From contig BFEA01000363.1 in NCBI GenBank assembly GCA_003427395.1, forward strand, positions 1,130,320-1,172,893: DNA of 42,574 nucleotides. Direction: 5' to 3'. The DNA is from Chara braunii (Eukaryota > Streptophyta > Charophyceae > Charales > Characeae). The notes under the pieces were generated by a model that saw nothing but the letters and a program-made list of their open reading frames with translations, had not been told where the DNA came from and searched no databases. The translations under genes were made by a program, and so were the position numbers. Of this stretch, positions 32,481 to 42,574 are shown in pieces (position 1 is the first letter of the stretch; each line of letters opens with the position of its first letter).

Positions 32481-35400
32481 AACTGCAAAACTTTTGAGAG
32501 CACCTTAATCCAACAGAAAGTTCGCCGAAGCATCCCAAAGTAATTCGCAACTTAGACATGCATCAAAGTCAGTGAGAGCCCAAGTTTTCGAGCATCTAAC
32601 CCAGCGAAAAATACACCAAAGCATCTCAAGGCAATTCGCAACCTAGACATGCATCAAAGTAAGTAAAAACTCAACACTTGAAGTATCTATGAAGGGAAAA
32701 CATCACCGAACTATCACTAGGTGAATCGCAACTTACCGAAGCACCCAAATAAGTGAAAACACAAACTTTGAAGCAATGTATGAAGGGGAAACATCACCGA
32801 ACTATCACAAGGTGAATCACAACTTACCCAAGCAACCGAATGAGTGAAAACTAAAAATTTGAAGCAATCTATGAAGGGGAAACATCACCGAACTATCACA
32901 TAATGAATCGAAACTTACCCAAGCACCCAAATAAGTGAAAACTCAAGATTTGAAACAATATATGAAGGGGAAACATCACCGAACTATCACAAGGGGAATC
33001 ACAACATACCTAAGCACCCAAATCAGTGAAAACACAAACTTTGAAGCAATCTATGAAGGGAAAGCATCACCGAACTATCACAAGGTGAATAACAACTTAC
33101 CCAAGCACCTGAATCAGTGAAAACTCAAGATTAGAAGCAATCTATGAAGGGGAAACATCCCCGAACTATCACAAGGTGAATCGCAACTTACCCAAGCACC
33201 CAAATCAGTGAAAACTTAAGATTTGAAGCAATCTATTAAGGGGAAACATCACCGAACTATGACAAGGTGAATCGCAACTTACCCGAGCACCTTAATCAGC
33301 GAAAACACAAGCTTTGAAGCAATCTATAAAGGGGAAACATCACCAAACTATCACAAGGAGAATCGCAACTTACCCAAGCACCAAAATAAGTGAAAACTCA
33401 AGAATTGAAGCAATCTATTAAAGGGAAACATCACCGAACTATCACAAGGTGAATCGCAACTTATCCGAGCACCCAAATTAGTGAAAACACAAGCTTTGAA
33501 GCAATCTATGAAGAGTAAATATCAGTAAACTATCACAAGACGAATCGCAACTTACCCAAGATTCCAAATCAGTGAAAACTCAAGATTTGATGCAATCTAT
33601 GAAAGGGAAACATCACTGAATTATCACAAGGTGAATCGCAACTTACCCAAGTACCCAAATCAGTGAAAACCCAAGATTTGAAGCAATCTATGAAGGGGAA
33701 ATATCACCGAACTATCACAAGGTGAATCGCAACTTACCCTTGCACCCAAATCAGTGAAAATTCAAGATTTCAAGCAATCAATGAAGGGAAAACATCACCG
33801 AACTATCACAAAGTGAATCAAAACTTAACCAAGCACCAAAATCAGTGAAAATAAATGCTTTGAAGCAATCTATGAAGGAAAAACATCACCGAACTATCAA
33901 AAGGTGAATCACAATTTACCCAAGCACCCAAATCAGTGGAATCTCAAGATTTATGGCAATCTATGAAGAGCAAACATCACCGAACTATCACAAGGTGAAT
34001 CGAAACTTACCCAAGCACCAGAATCGGTGAAACTAGAGATTTGAAGCAATCTATGAAGGGGAAATATCACCGAACTATCACAAGGTGAATCGCAACTTAC
34101 CTAAGCACCCAAATCAGTGAGAACTCAAGATTTGAAGCAATCAATGAAGGAGAAATATCACTGAACTATCACAAGGTGAATTGCAATTTACTGAAGCACC
34201 CAAATCAAGAAAAACTCAGGATTTGAAGCAATCTATGAAGGGGAAACATGGTCGAACTATCACAAGGTCAATCGCAACTTACCTAGACATCCAAATCAGT
34301 GAAAACTCAAGAGTTGAAGCAATCTATGAAGAGGAAACATCACCGAATTATCAAAAGATAAATCGCTACTTACTTAAGCATTGAAATCAGTGAAAACTCA
34401 AGATTTGAAGCAATCTATGAAGGGGAAATATCACCGAACTATCACAAGGTGAATCGCAACTTACCCAAGCACCCAAATCAGTGAAAACTCAAGATTTGAA
34501 GCAATTTATGAAGGGTAAACATCACCGAACTATCACAACGTGAATCGCAACTTACAGAAGCACCCAAATCAATAAAAACTCTAGATTGGAAGTAATCTAT
34601 GAAGGGGAAACATCACCGAACTATCACAAGGTGAATCACAACTTACCCAATTACCAAGTCTGTGAAAATACAAGCTTTGAAACAATCTATGAAGGCTAAA
34701 CATCACCGAACTATCACAAGGTGAATCACAACTTACCCAAACACCCGAATCAGTGAAAACTCAACATTTGAAGCAATCCATTAAGAGGAAATATCACCGA
34801 AGTATCACAAGGTGTATCGTAACTTACTTAAGCACCCAAATCAGTAAAAACAGAAGATTTGAAGCAATCTATGAAAAGAAAACATCATCGAACTATCACA
34901 AGGTGAATCGCAACTTACCTTAGCACCCGAATCAGGGCAAACTCAATATTTGAAGCAATCTATTAAGGGGAAACATCACCGAACTATCACAAGGTGAATC
35001 GCAACTTACCCAAGCATCCAAATGAGTGAAACCTCGAGATTTGAAGCAATTTATGAAGGGGAAACTTCACTGAACTATCACAAGGTGAATCGCAATTTAC
35101 CTTAGCACCCTAATTAATGAAAATTCAAGATTTGAAGCAATCTATAAAGAAGAAATATCACCGAACTATCACAAGGTGAATCGCAAGTTACCCACACACC
35201 CAAATCCGTAAAAATTAAGATTTGAAGTAATCACCGAACTATCACAAGGTGAATCGAAAGTTACCCAAGGACCCAAATCAGTGAAAACTCAAGATTTGAG
35301 GCAATCTGTGAAGGGGAAACATCATCGAACTATCACAAGGTGAATCACAACTTACCTAAGCATCCAAATCAGTGAAAACACAAGCTTTGAAGCAATCTAT

Positions 35401-37304
35401 TAAGAGGAAACATCACCGAACCATCACAAGGTGAATCGCAACTTACCTTAGAACCGGAATCAGTGAAAACTCTAGATTTGAAGCAATCTATGAACGGGAA
35501 ACATCACCGAACTATCACAAGGTGAATCGCAACTTACCCAAGCACCTGAAATAGTAAAAAATCAAGATTTGAAGTAATCTATGAAGGGGAAACATCACCG
35601 AACTATCACAAGGTGAATCGCAACTTACCCAATCATCTGAATCAGTGAAAACACAAGCTTTGAAGCAATCTATGAAGGGGAGACATCACCGAACAATCAC
35701 AAGGTGAATCGCAATTTACCCAAATCAGTGAAAACTCAAGATTTGAAGCAATCTATGAAGAGGAAACATCACTGAACTATCAAAAAGGTGAATCGCAATT
35801 TACCCAAGCACCCAAATGACTGAAAACTCAGGATTTGAAGCAATCTATGAAGGGGAAACATCACCAAACTATCACAAGTTTAATCGTAACTTACCCACAT
35901 ACCCAAATCAGTGAAAACTCGAGATTTAAAGGAATCGGTGAATAGGAAACATCACCGAATTATCACAAGATAAATCGCAACTTACCCAAGCACGCAAATC
36001 AGTGAAAACTCAAGATTTGAAGCAATCTATGAAGGGGAAACATCACCGAAGTATCACAAGGTGAATCNCGAAGTATCACAAGGTGAATCGCAACTTACCC
36101 AAGCACGCAAATCAGTGAAAACTCAAGATTTGAAGCAATCTATGAAGGGGAAACATCACCGAACTATCACAAGGTGAATCGCAATTTACCCAAGCACCCA
36201 AATCAGTGAAAACTTAAGATTTGAAGCAATGTATGAACGGGAACCATCACCGAACTATCACAAGGTGAATCACAACTTACCCAAGAACCCAAATCAGTGA
36301 AAACACAAACTTTGAAGCAATCTATGAAGGGTAAAGATCACCGAACTATCACAAGGTGAATCGCAACTCACCCAAGCACCCGAATCAGTGAAAACTCAAG
36401 ATTTGAAGCAATCTATGAAGCGAAAACATCACCGAACTATTACAAGGTGAATCGCAACTCACCCAAGCACCCAAATCAGTGAAAACTCAAGATTTGAATC
36501 AATCTTTGAAGGGCAAATATCACCAAACTATCACAAGGTGAATCGCTACTTACCCAAGCACCCGAATCAGTGAAAACTCAAGATCTGAAGTAATTTATTA
36601 AGGGAAAACATCACCGAACAATCACAAGGTGAATCGCAACTTACCCAAGCATCCAAGCAAGTAAAAACTCAAGATTTGAAGCAATCTATGAAAGGGGTAC
36701 ATCAACGAACTATCACAAGGTGAATCCTAATTTACCCAAGCACCCAGATCAATGAAAATTCAAGATTTGAAGTAATCTATGAAGTGAAAACATCACCGAA
36801 CTATTACAAGGTGAATCACAACTTACCTCGACACCCAAATCAGTGAAAACTCAAGATTTGAAGCAATCTATGAAGGGGAAACATCACTTAACTATCACAA
36901 GGTGAATCGTAACTTACCCAAGTTCCCAAATCAGTGAAAACTCAAGATTTAAAGCAATCTATGAAGGGGAAACATCACCTAACTATGAGAAGGTGAATCG
37001 CAACTTACCTAAGCACCCAAATCAGTGAAAACTCAAGACTCGAAGCAATCTATGAAGGGGAAACATCACTGAAATATCACAAGGTGAATCGCGACTTACC
37101 CAACCACCCAAATCAGTGAGAACTCAAGTTTTGAAGCAATCTTTGATGAGGAAACATCACCGAACTATCACAAGGTGAATCGCAGCTTACCACGACACCC
37201 AAATCAGTGAAAACTCAAGATTAGAAGCAATATATGAAGGGAAAACATCACCAAACTATCACAAGGTGAATCACAATTTACCCAAACACCCAAATCTGTG
37301 AAAA
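32481..37304. repeat. 91-bp array in the 5' LTR
   Basis: About 53 copies of the 91-bp unit are present, compared with about 30 in the 3' LTR. The first two units carry the same diverged variants in both LTRs, so the array edge is ancestral and the length difference arose inside. A single N at 36068 sits between duplicated words. Confidence 0.95.
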
Positions 37305-38117
37305 CTTTTCTCCTTCTTCTTCTTCTTCTTCTTCTCCTTCTTCTCTCCTTCTTCTTTCTTTCTCTTCTTCTTCTTTTTCTTCTTTTTCTTTTTCTTCCTC
37401 TTCTTCTTCTTTTTCCTTTTTTTCTCCGTCTCCTCCTTCTCCCCCTCCTCCTCTTGTCAAAACTGCGAATTTTGCACACTCTGGTGCTTGGGTAAGTTGC
37501 GATTCACCTTGTGATAGTTCGGTGATGTTTCCCCTTCATAGATTGCTTCTAATCTTGAGTTTTCACTGATTTGGGTGCTTCGATAAGTTGCGATTCACCT
37601 TGTGATAGTTATGTGATGTTTTCCCTTCATAGATTGCTTCAAAGCTTGTATTTTCACTGAATTGGGTGCTTGGGTAAGTTGCGATTCACCTTGTGATAGT
37701 TCGGTGATGTTTCGTCTTCATAGATTGCTTCAAATCTTGAGTTTTCACTGATTTGGGTGTTTGGGTAAGTTGCGATTCACCTTGTGATAGTTGGGTGATG
37801 TTTCCCCTTCATAAATTGCTTCAAATCTTGAGTTTTCATTGATTTGGGTGCTTCGGTAAGTTGCGAATCACCTTGTGATAGTTCGGTGAGGTTACCGTTT
37901 CTTAGATTACTTCAAATCTTTAGTTTTCACTGATTTGGGTGCTTCGGTAAGTTGCAATTCACCTTGTGAGAGTTTGGTGATGTTTCCCCTTCATAGATTG
38001 CTTTAAATCTTCAGTTTTCACTGATTTGGGTGTTTGGGTAAGTTGTGATTCATGTTGTGATAGTTCGGTGATGTTTGGGTGCTTGGGTAAGGTGCTTGGG
38101 TATTTTATAGATTGCTT
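37305..38117. repeat. Inverted 0.8-kb segment of pyrimidine tract plus 91-bp units
   Basis: On the plus strand this is a CT/CTT tract (about 37305-37445), then TTGTCAAAACTGCGAATTTT, then about seven 91-bp units in reverse complement. The 3' LTR has the same parts in the opposite orientation at 5090-5316. Turning the segment round makes the 91-bp unit continuous across 37304 (GTGAAAAC joined to TTTGAAGCAATC) and the purine tract continuous across 38118. Confidence 0.8.
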
Positions 38118-38178
38118 CAAAAAAAAAGAGGAAGAAGAAGGAGAAAATGACGAAGAAGAAGAGGAAGAAGGAGGAGGC
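38118..38178. repeat. Remaining purine tract of the 5' LTR
   Basis: An A and G tract of about 60 bp is followed by TTTCACTCACCTCTCGCTGG, exactly as at 5325-5344 in the 3' LTR. Confidence 0.8.
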
Positions 38179-40897
38179 TTCCCTCCTCTTTCACTCACCT
38201 CTCGCTGGTCTCTAGGCAGCGGAGTCTTAATGCTTGGTTCTAACCTCCTAAGTATGGGTTTTCCTTCCTCCCTAGCTCTCCCCTGCTTCCCTCACACCTC
38301 TCCTCTAGCTATTGCAGGCTCCTACCTCTAGGGATGTGGAGTTCTCCTCTCTAGAGGGGTTAAAGGGACCCCTTTCAGCCTCTCCTCCTACTTCACAGCC
38401 TGATGGTTATGTCGGATCACCTCCCTCGCCTTTCTCGAGCCTTTAGACCTCCTCCCTCAGCCCTATCACCATAGCCAGACTGCAGGCTAGCTCCGACTCT
38501 CACTCCCTTGCTTCTTTTGCACTCGGACTCTCTCCTAGACTCATTTGGGCAGTATGGGCACCTCTCACGCTCAAATGAGAGTGGCGGCCTGCACCTCCAG
38601 CTTATGTAGGCTGGAACAGGTGCACCGCCCAGCCTTTAGGCCTCTCCAAGTGCCTCTAGGTGGACCGAGGTACCCTCAAGGCCAAATGTTGCGTTTTGGC
38701 CTTCCCAGAGGTACCTGGGCCTCATTTTGGCCAGGTACATGTAGTCCGAGAGGCTGATACCCTCCCGGACTACCCCTTGGCCTACCCCGGCCTCTTTGCA
38801 CTTCAAAAAATGCTGCCTTTTGGGTACCACTATCCCAAAATGCAGCCTTTACCGAAATTTGAGGGCTGAGAGACCTGTTTTTCGTCTTTTTTTCTAGTCT
38901 AGGCCTCTTGTGAGTAGGCCGTTACATTTTCCCGAGTGGCGGCACAAATCTCAGCCTTGGATTTGGCTAAGATCTATGGTTTTCATCATTCCGAGCTACT
39001 CCCAAGCCCCCCTCGGTCCAAATTTGAGTATTTTACTCCCATTTTTAATTTTTTTGATGTACCTGGCCCAGTCCTTGGGCCAAATTCGCAATTTTGTCTT
39101 CTTCCTCTCTTTGTTTTCCCTCCATTCTGCTGCCAACTAATTTCGGAGCTAGCCGTTTTGTGTCAGCCCATAAAAAACGGCTAGATCTTCTCCCTTGAAA
39201 GATCAGATCTCAGATCGAATGCCCAAAAATGAGCCGGCAAACTCACATCAGCATTTGTCTTTATTTTTGTTGCTTAAATTCAGATATTGCAGAGATAATG
39301 CCCCAAGGGCATTATCTCTGCAATCCGGACTGCCCTCCTAGGATCTAGGAGGGATGTGGTCATCATTGAAGCCTGTCAGTCCCTACCGCTGCAGTCCCAC
39401 CCTGGCGGCATTTTTTTCTCCACTCCTTCCTCCTCCTTTGTCTCATTCTCCCCCCTTTTCTCCCCCTTTTTCCTCCTTTCTCTTTTATTTACTGTTGGGA
39501 CAAGTGTCCAACAACTATTTCTCCTCTTTCTAGTTGTTGGACCTTTCCCAAGACCAGATTTGCAACCGGCATATGGCGGTTACACCTCGGACTGCAATAG
39601 TGGCACCCCCAAGGCCAAAGGTGACCTCTTTTTGCTGCCGCCACTTCTAGTTTGAGACTACTTTGCTCCGATTTTCTCCGGCCAACCCTTTTTCCACGTG
39701 GAACCCTCGGGACTTCGTTTTTCTTGGCCTGGCTGGTCCGGGATACTCGGACTGCTGGCCGGACCCTCTTACCGCCACTATTCCCTCTTTTCTTCCCCTC
39801 GGCACCTCCCGCAGGCGCTTGCCGTGATGGTACTTAGTGTTTTCATTCGGACTCCCTGGTCCGGACGGTCTCGTCCACCTGGTGTCAAGTTATTTTATTT
39901 TTGTTGTCATTGCGTCTGATCTAGGATTCCCGTGGGTTGCTCCAGGTGCCTCCCGTCTTTCCCGTCTCACATCCGTCTTCTTCGTCATGTCCTCAATTTT
40001 TCGTCAGCACCCGACTTTTCCTCTTGTTCTTATTATCCCTGGTTTCTCCCCTTTTTCCAGCGTCGTCCCGGGTGACGTCCCGCTCTTGTGTACTCTCCTT
40101 TGGTCGGTTGCCCTTTATTCCGCCGATGGCTTCGGTCTTCAACCCCCGTCAGCGGCTCCCGACACTTTATCCCGTCGATACTCGTCCTGCTAGTGGTTCC
40201 GCGAGTGCCGCCGTTTTATCTAGGTCCACGCGGTCCCTGGTATTTCGGCCCGCCTGCATTACCGCTTTCCCTTGGTCTCACGCGGTTCCCGGTACTTCGC
40301 CCTACCGGCACCACGTCGTCCCCTGGTCCCGCGTGGTCCCCGACTCTTTGTCCTGCCGGTACCGCCCCGTGTTCCGATCCCATGTGGTCCCCGATATTCC
40401 TGCCCCTCTGGTACCACGTCTCCCCTTGGTGCTCTTGACGTCCTTCCGCCTTGCGGCGGTCTCCGCCCCCCCCGTTCCCTTTGTGTCCCACACGCCGTTC
40501 CGCTCCGGGCGCCGGTTCCCCCTAACCTGCGATCTCCTCGGCCCACTTGTCGCCGCGTCGCGTCAGCGCCCTGCGCCTTGTCCCTTCCCACTTTCTTCCT
40601 TCCCTTGCTGCGCACCTCTCATGGTGGTACCAACTTCCCGGCGACCATCCTCCGTCCTTGGATAAAGGAGTCGCCCTTGCTATTCTCTCACATTCCTTTG
40701 CCGCTTCCTACTTATACAATTCCTCTTTAGCTTTGGCGGTCTTGACGACTCCGAACAACCTCTAACCTCCTACTGTCTGTACTCACGCTTTCGGTCTTTC
40801 CCGCATTCCTGCCTTCGATTTTCTCTGTCGTGCACGAATTGGTCAAATACAGTCTCTCGAGTGACGGGAAATCATTCGGGACTCACCAGTCCCGACA
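38179..40897 (-). repeat. Unique (promoter-proximal) part of the 5' LTR
   Basis: This matches 5317-8015 throughout with scattered differences (for example AGTCTCCC against AGTCGCCC near 40670). An extra palindrome, GCCCCAAGGGCATTATCTCT, near 39300 duplicates nearby words and is absent from the other copy. Its start at 40897 carries the terminal hairpin. There is no gene. The element promoter would be expected within it, but I cannot point to one. Confidence 0.75.
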
Positions 40898-41803
40898 CCG
40901 GCCTGATTGTTTGGTCTATAATGGAATTCTTGCTTTTTCCCAACAAAGAAAAAAAAAGAAGAAAAAAAAGATATTAAAGTGATCCGAACAGATACTACTA
41001 TTGATCCTAGTCATAAGGCCGAGAAAGTCATTCGGGACATCCGTTAAAATTGGATCTATACAGAGAAGGGTAATTAGCATATCCCCTGCACAAGGATGCC
41101 ACACATAAATCAAGAAACGGTTCAAATTAAAATAAAAAGTAAAAAATAAAAAATAAAAAGTCCGAGACTATATATATAATTTTATTCTCTCTATCCTGGC
41201 CCAGTGCCCAGGAGCCAAGTCCCACTATCGAAAGAAAGCAGTTTTTTGTTTGGAGCACTTTTGCGTGTGCGACATCATTGCCAACCGTCCATCATGTTCA
41301 AGATCGATGGCATACGATCGAGAGGAGGTCCAACGTGTGTGTGCAGTAATTTCATTGGCTGCGCATTTTTAAAGAATTTAGTCCTCACAAGGTTTCGGGT
41401 TGTCGTTCCTCGCCTATCGTAGGCATGGGGGAAAGGAAAACCGTGCTGGATGTGAGGGTTGTCTGACCCTCTCGATGTTGAAGGGAAAATAATTTTTTAA
41501 CTGAAGCACGGTAGCCTGTACTTAGTCAATAGGCGTTTGCATAGGGATGTTTCGATTCTGCGACCTGCACAGGATGAGAAGTTACACACACAGGGATAGT
41601 GTCAGTGACCCTGTGGAACGAACATGCGACCGCCTGCCAGTTCTACAGTGTGATGGTTTTTGACTGCCATCTCTGTGTCGCCGAAAGTCGGCCACCGAAT
41701 TTCGGCTGGCCTTGTCACAGGACAGTGCTGTGTCACAGCAACCATACGGCAGCGTGGAGGACGATGTGCGCGTTGGGCTGACATAACCAGTGGTATCTGC
41801 CTT

Positions 41804-41844
41804 CGTGTGTCGTGTGTGTGTGTGTGTGTCTGTGTGTGTGTGTG
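41804..41844. repeat. GT microsatellite
   Basis: A (GT)n run of about 40 bp has one CGT and one CTG interruption. Confidence 0.9.
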
Positions 41845-41898
41845 GCCGAACTAGTGATTCGGCAGTCCTAGGCGCTTGAAGATAATAATCGGACCCCG

Positions 41899-41900
<2 letters not shown>

Positions 41901-41976
<76 letters not shown>
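41901..41976. repeat. CT microsatellite
   Basis: A (CT)n run of about 75 bp is followed by a short (CG)n run, GCGCGCGCACGCGC. Confidence 0.95.
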
Positions 41977-41977
<1 letters not shown>

Positions 41978-42198
41978 GCGCGCGCACGCGCCCTTCATGA
42001 GTTTGAATCGTTGTACACACCCATTCAGTGGAGGGACTGGACAGCGCCGCCGCTTCAGATGATGTGCTGTGGAATGTGTCATACCAACTCGCACTATCGC
42101 TAATGACGGCAACACCGGCGGGACGGTGCCCGGCTATGCATGAGTGCCCCGTGAAAGCCGTCCTCCAGTGACGGAATATCACGTCAGTCTATGTGTCT

Positions 42199-42426
42199 AT
42201 TCAACGGGCAACGGGAAAGTTTGAACTCCGTTGTACCCGTTGAATAGCCTCCGGAGCCCCGTTGAATTCCCGTTGAATGGTACAACGGGCCCTCCCTGTT
42301 GAATATTGTTCAACGGAGAGGGTGCATTGGGCCTCGGACACGACGCTGGACGCACGTGAACCGAAAAAAATCGTCCCGTTCAATCCCGTTGAATCCCCGT
42401 TGAATCCCCGTTGAATCCCCGTTAAA
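42199..42426. repeat. Cluster of CCCGTTGAA motifs on both strands
   Basis: ATTCAACGGG occurs at 42199, CCCGTTGAAT at about 42236, 42258 and 42269, TGTTCAACGG near 42308, and four near-tandem copies of an 11-bp CCCCGTTGAAT lie at about 42375-42423. Mixed orientation and spacing argue against a plain satellite. Subterminal repeats of DNA transposons look like this, but no terminal repeat or transposase is visible in the window. Confidence 0.6.
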
Positions 42427-42574
42427 AAAAAACGGACATCGTCCAAACATTCCGGAAAGAAACTATGTTATGCAGAAAAATAAACTGAACAACTTTTGCC
42501 TCAGGGTCACATCGAAAATCTTCACCAAATTAAAAATAAAAAATAAAATATAAAAATAAGTTTTTTTTTTTTTT

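Larger units (their letters stand above)
31684..40897 (-). mobile_element. First 9.2 kb of the 5' LTR
   Basis: Read on the minus strand from 40897 it has TGTCGGGACT, the unique part of about 2.7 kb, a purine tract, the 91-bp array and the 80-bp array, in the same order and orientation as the 3' LTR (8015 downward). It stops abruptly at 31684 without the junction segment or the 54-bp array. Those missing parts are at 16886-19167 in inverted orientation. At 40897 the sequence leaves the element into unrelated DNA (CCGGCCTGATTG), consistent with the outer boundary. Confidence 0.7.
40898..42198. other. Flanking DNA, no gene seen
   Basis: About 1.3 kb lies outside the element. It is AT-rich up to about 41180, with an A-rich stretch near 40947-40970 and a short AT-rich A run near 41130-41160. 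The rest is mixed. No ORF has protein character, and no tRNA or rRNA was recognised. A GT microsatellite lies at 41804-41844 and a CT microsatellite at 41901-41976. Confidence 0.5.

Noticed and set aside
40898-41160. Plastid DNA insertion in the AT-rich flank
   Set aside because: Base composition hinted at it, but no plastid gene could be recognised.

Overview
The window looks like a repeat-dense plant or charophyte nuclear genome. The reasons are long CT/GA microsatellites, a Ty3-type retroelement with plant-style domains, a LINE with a clean target-site duplication, and no bacterial-style genes. My best guess is a charophyte alga such as Chara, but this rests on overall character only. I see no intact host gene.

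My main reading is that positions 1 to 40897 are one very large, decayed Ty3/Metaviridae LTR retrotransposon in minus orientation, with an internal segment of about 15 kb (roughly 16.9-31.68 kb) flipped. In element order it reads as follows. The 5' LTR starts at 40897 and runs down to 31684. It continues, in the flipped segment on the plus strand, from about 16886 to the LTR end near 19167. Next on the plus strand come a 2.7-kb leader, four diverged copies of an unrecognised protein module (21.9-25.6 kb), gag with a zinc knuckle (25.8-27.5 kb), a protease relic (28.1-28.5 kb), and about 3 kb of later insertions that include the LINE. Back on the minus strand come pol (16560 to 12608: RT, RNase H, integrase), an acidic ORF (12.1-11.5 kb), a 3.5-kb 3' non-coding region, a polypurine tract at 8018-8028, and the 3' LTR from 8015 down past position 1. 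Neither strand carries a full set of domains. The two strands complement each other without duplication.

The LTRs are unusual. They begin with a unique part of about 2.7 kb, followed by a purine tract and then minisatellites in a fixed order: 91-bp, 80-bp and 54-bp units. Adding the two pieces of the 5' LTR gives about 11.5 kb, with uncertainty from an N gap and collapsed repeats. The 91-bp array of the 5' LTR holds a second inversion of about 0.8 kb.

Every coding part is broken. Gag has in-frame stops and a frameshift, the protease has lost its D-[TS]-G triad, RT reads YIND in place of Y-x-D-D, and pol has stops and frameshifts. The integrase D,D(35)E triad survives. The LTR copies differ by several percent, so the element looks old.

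From 40898 to the end is flanking DNA with GT and CT microsatellites and a cluster of CCCGTTGAA motifs on both strands. Four single-N joins and one 173-N gap lie inside repeats, so array copy numbers should not be trusted.
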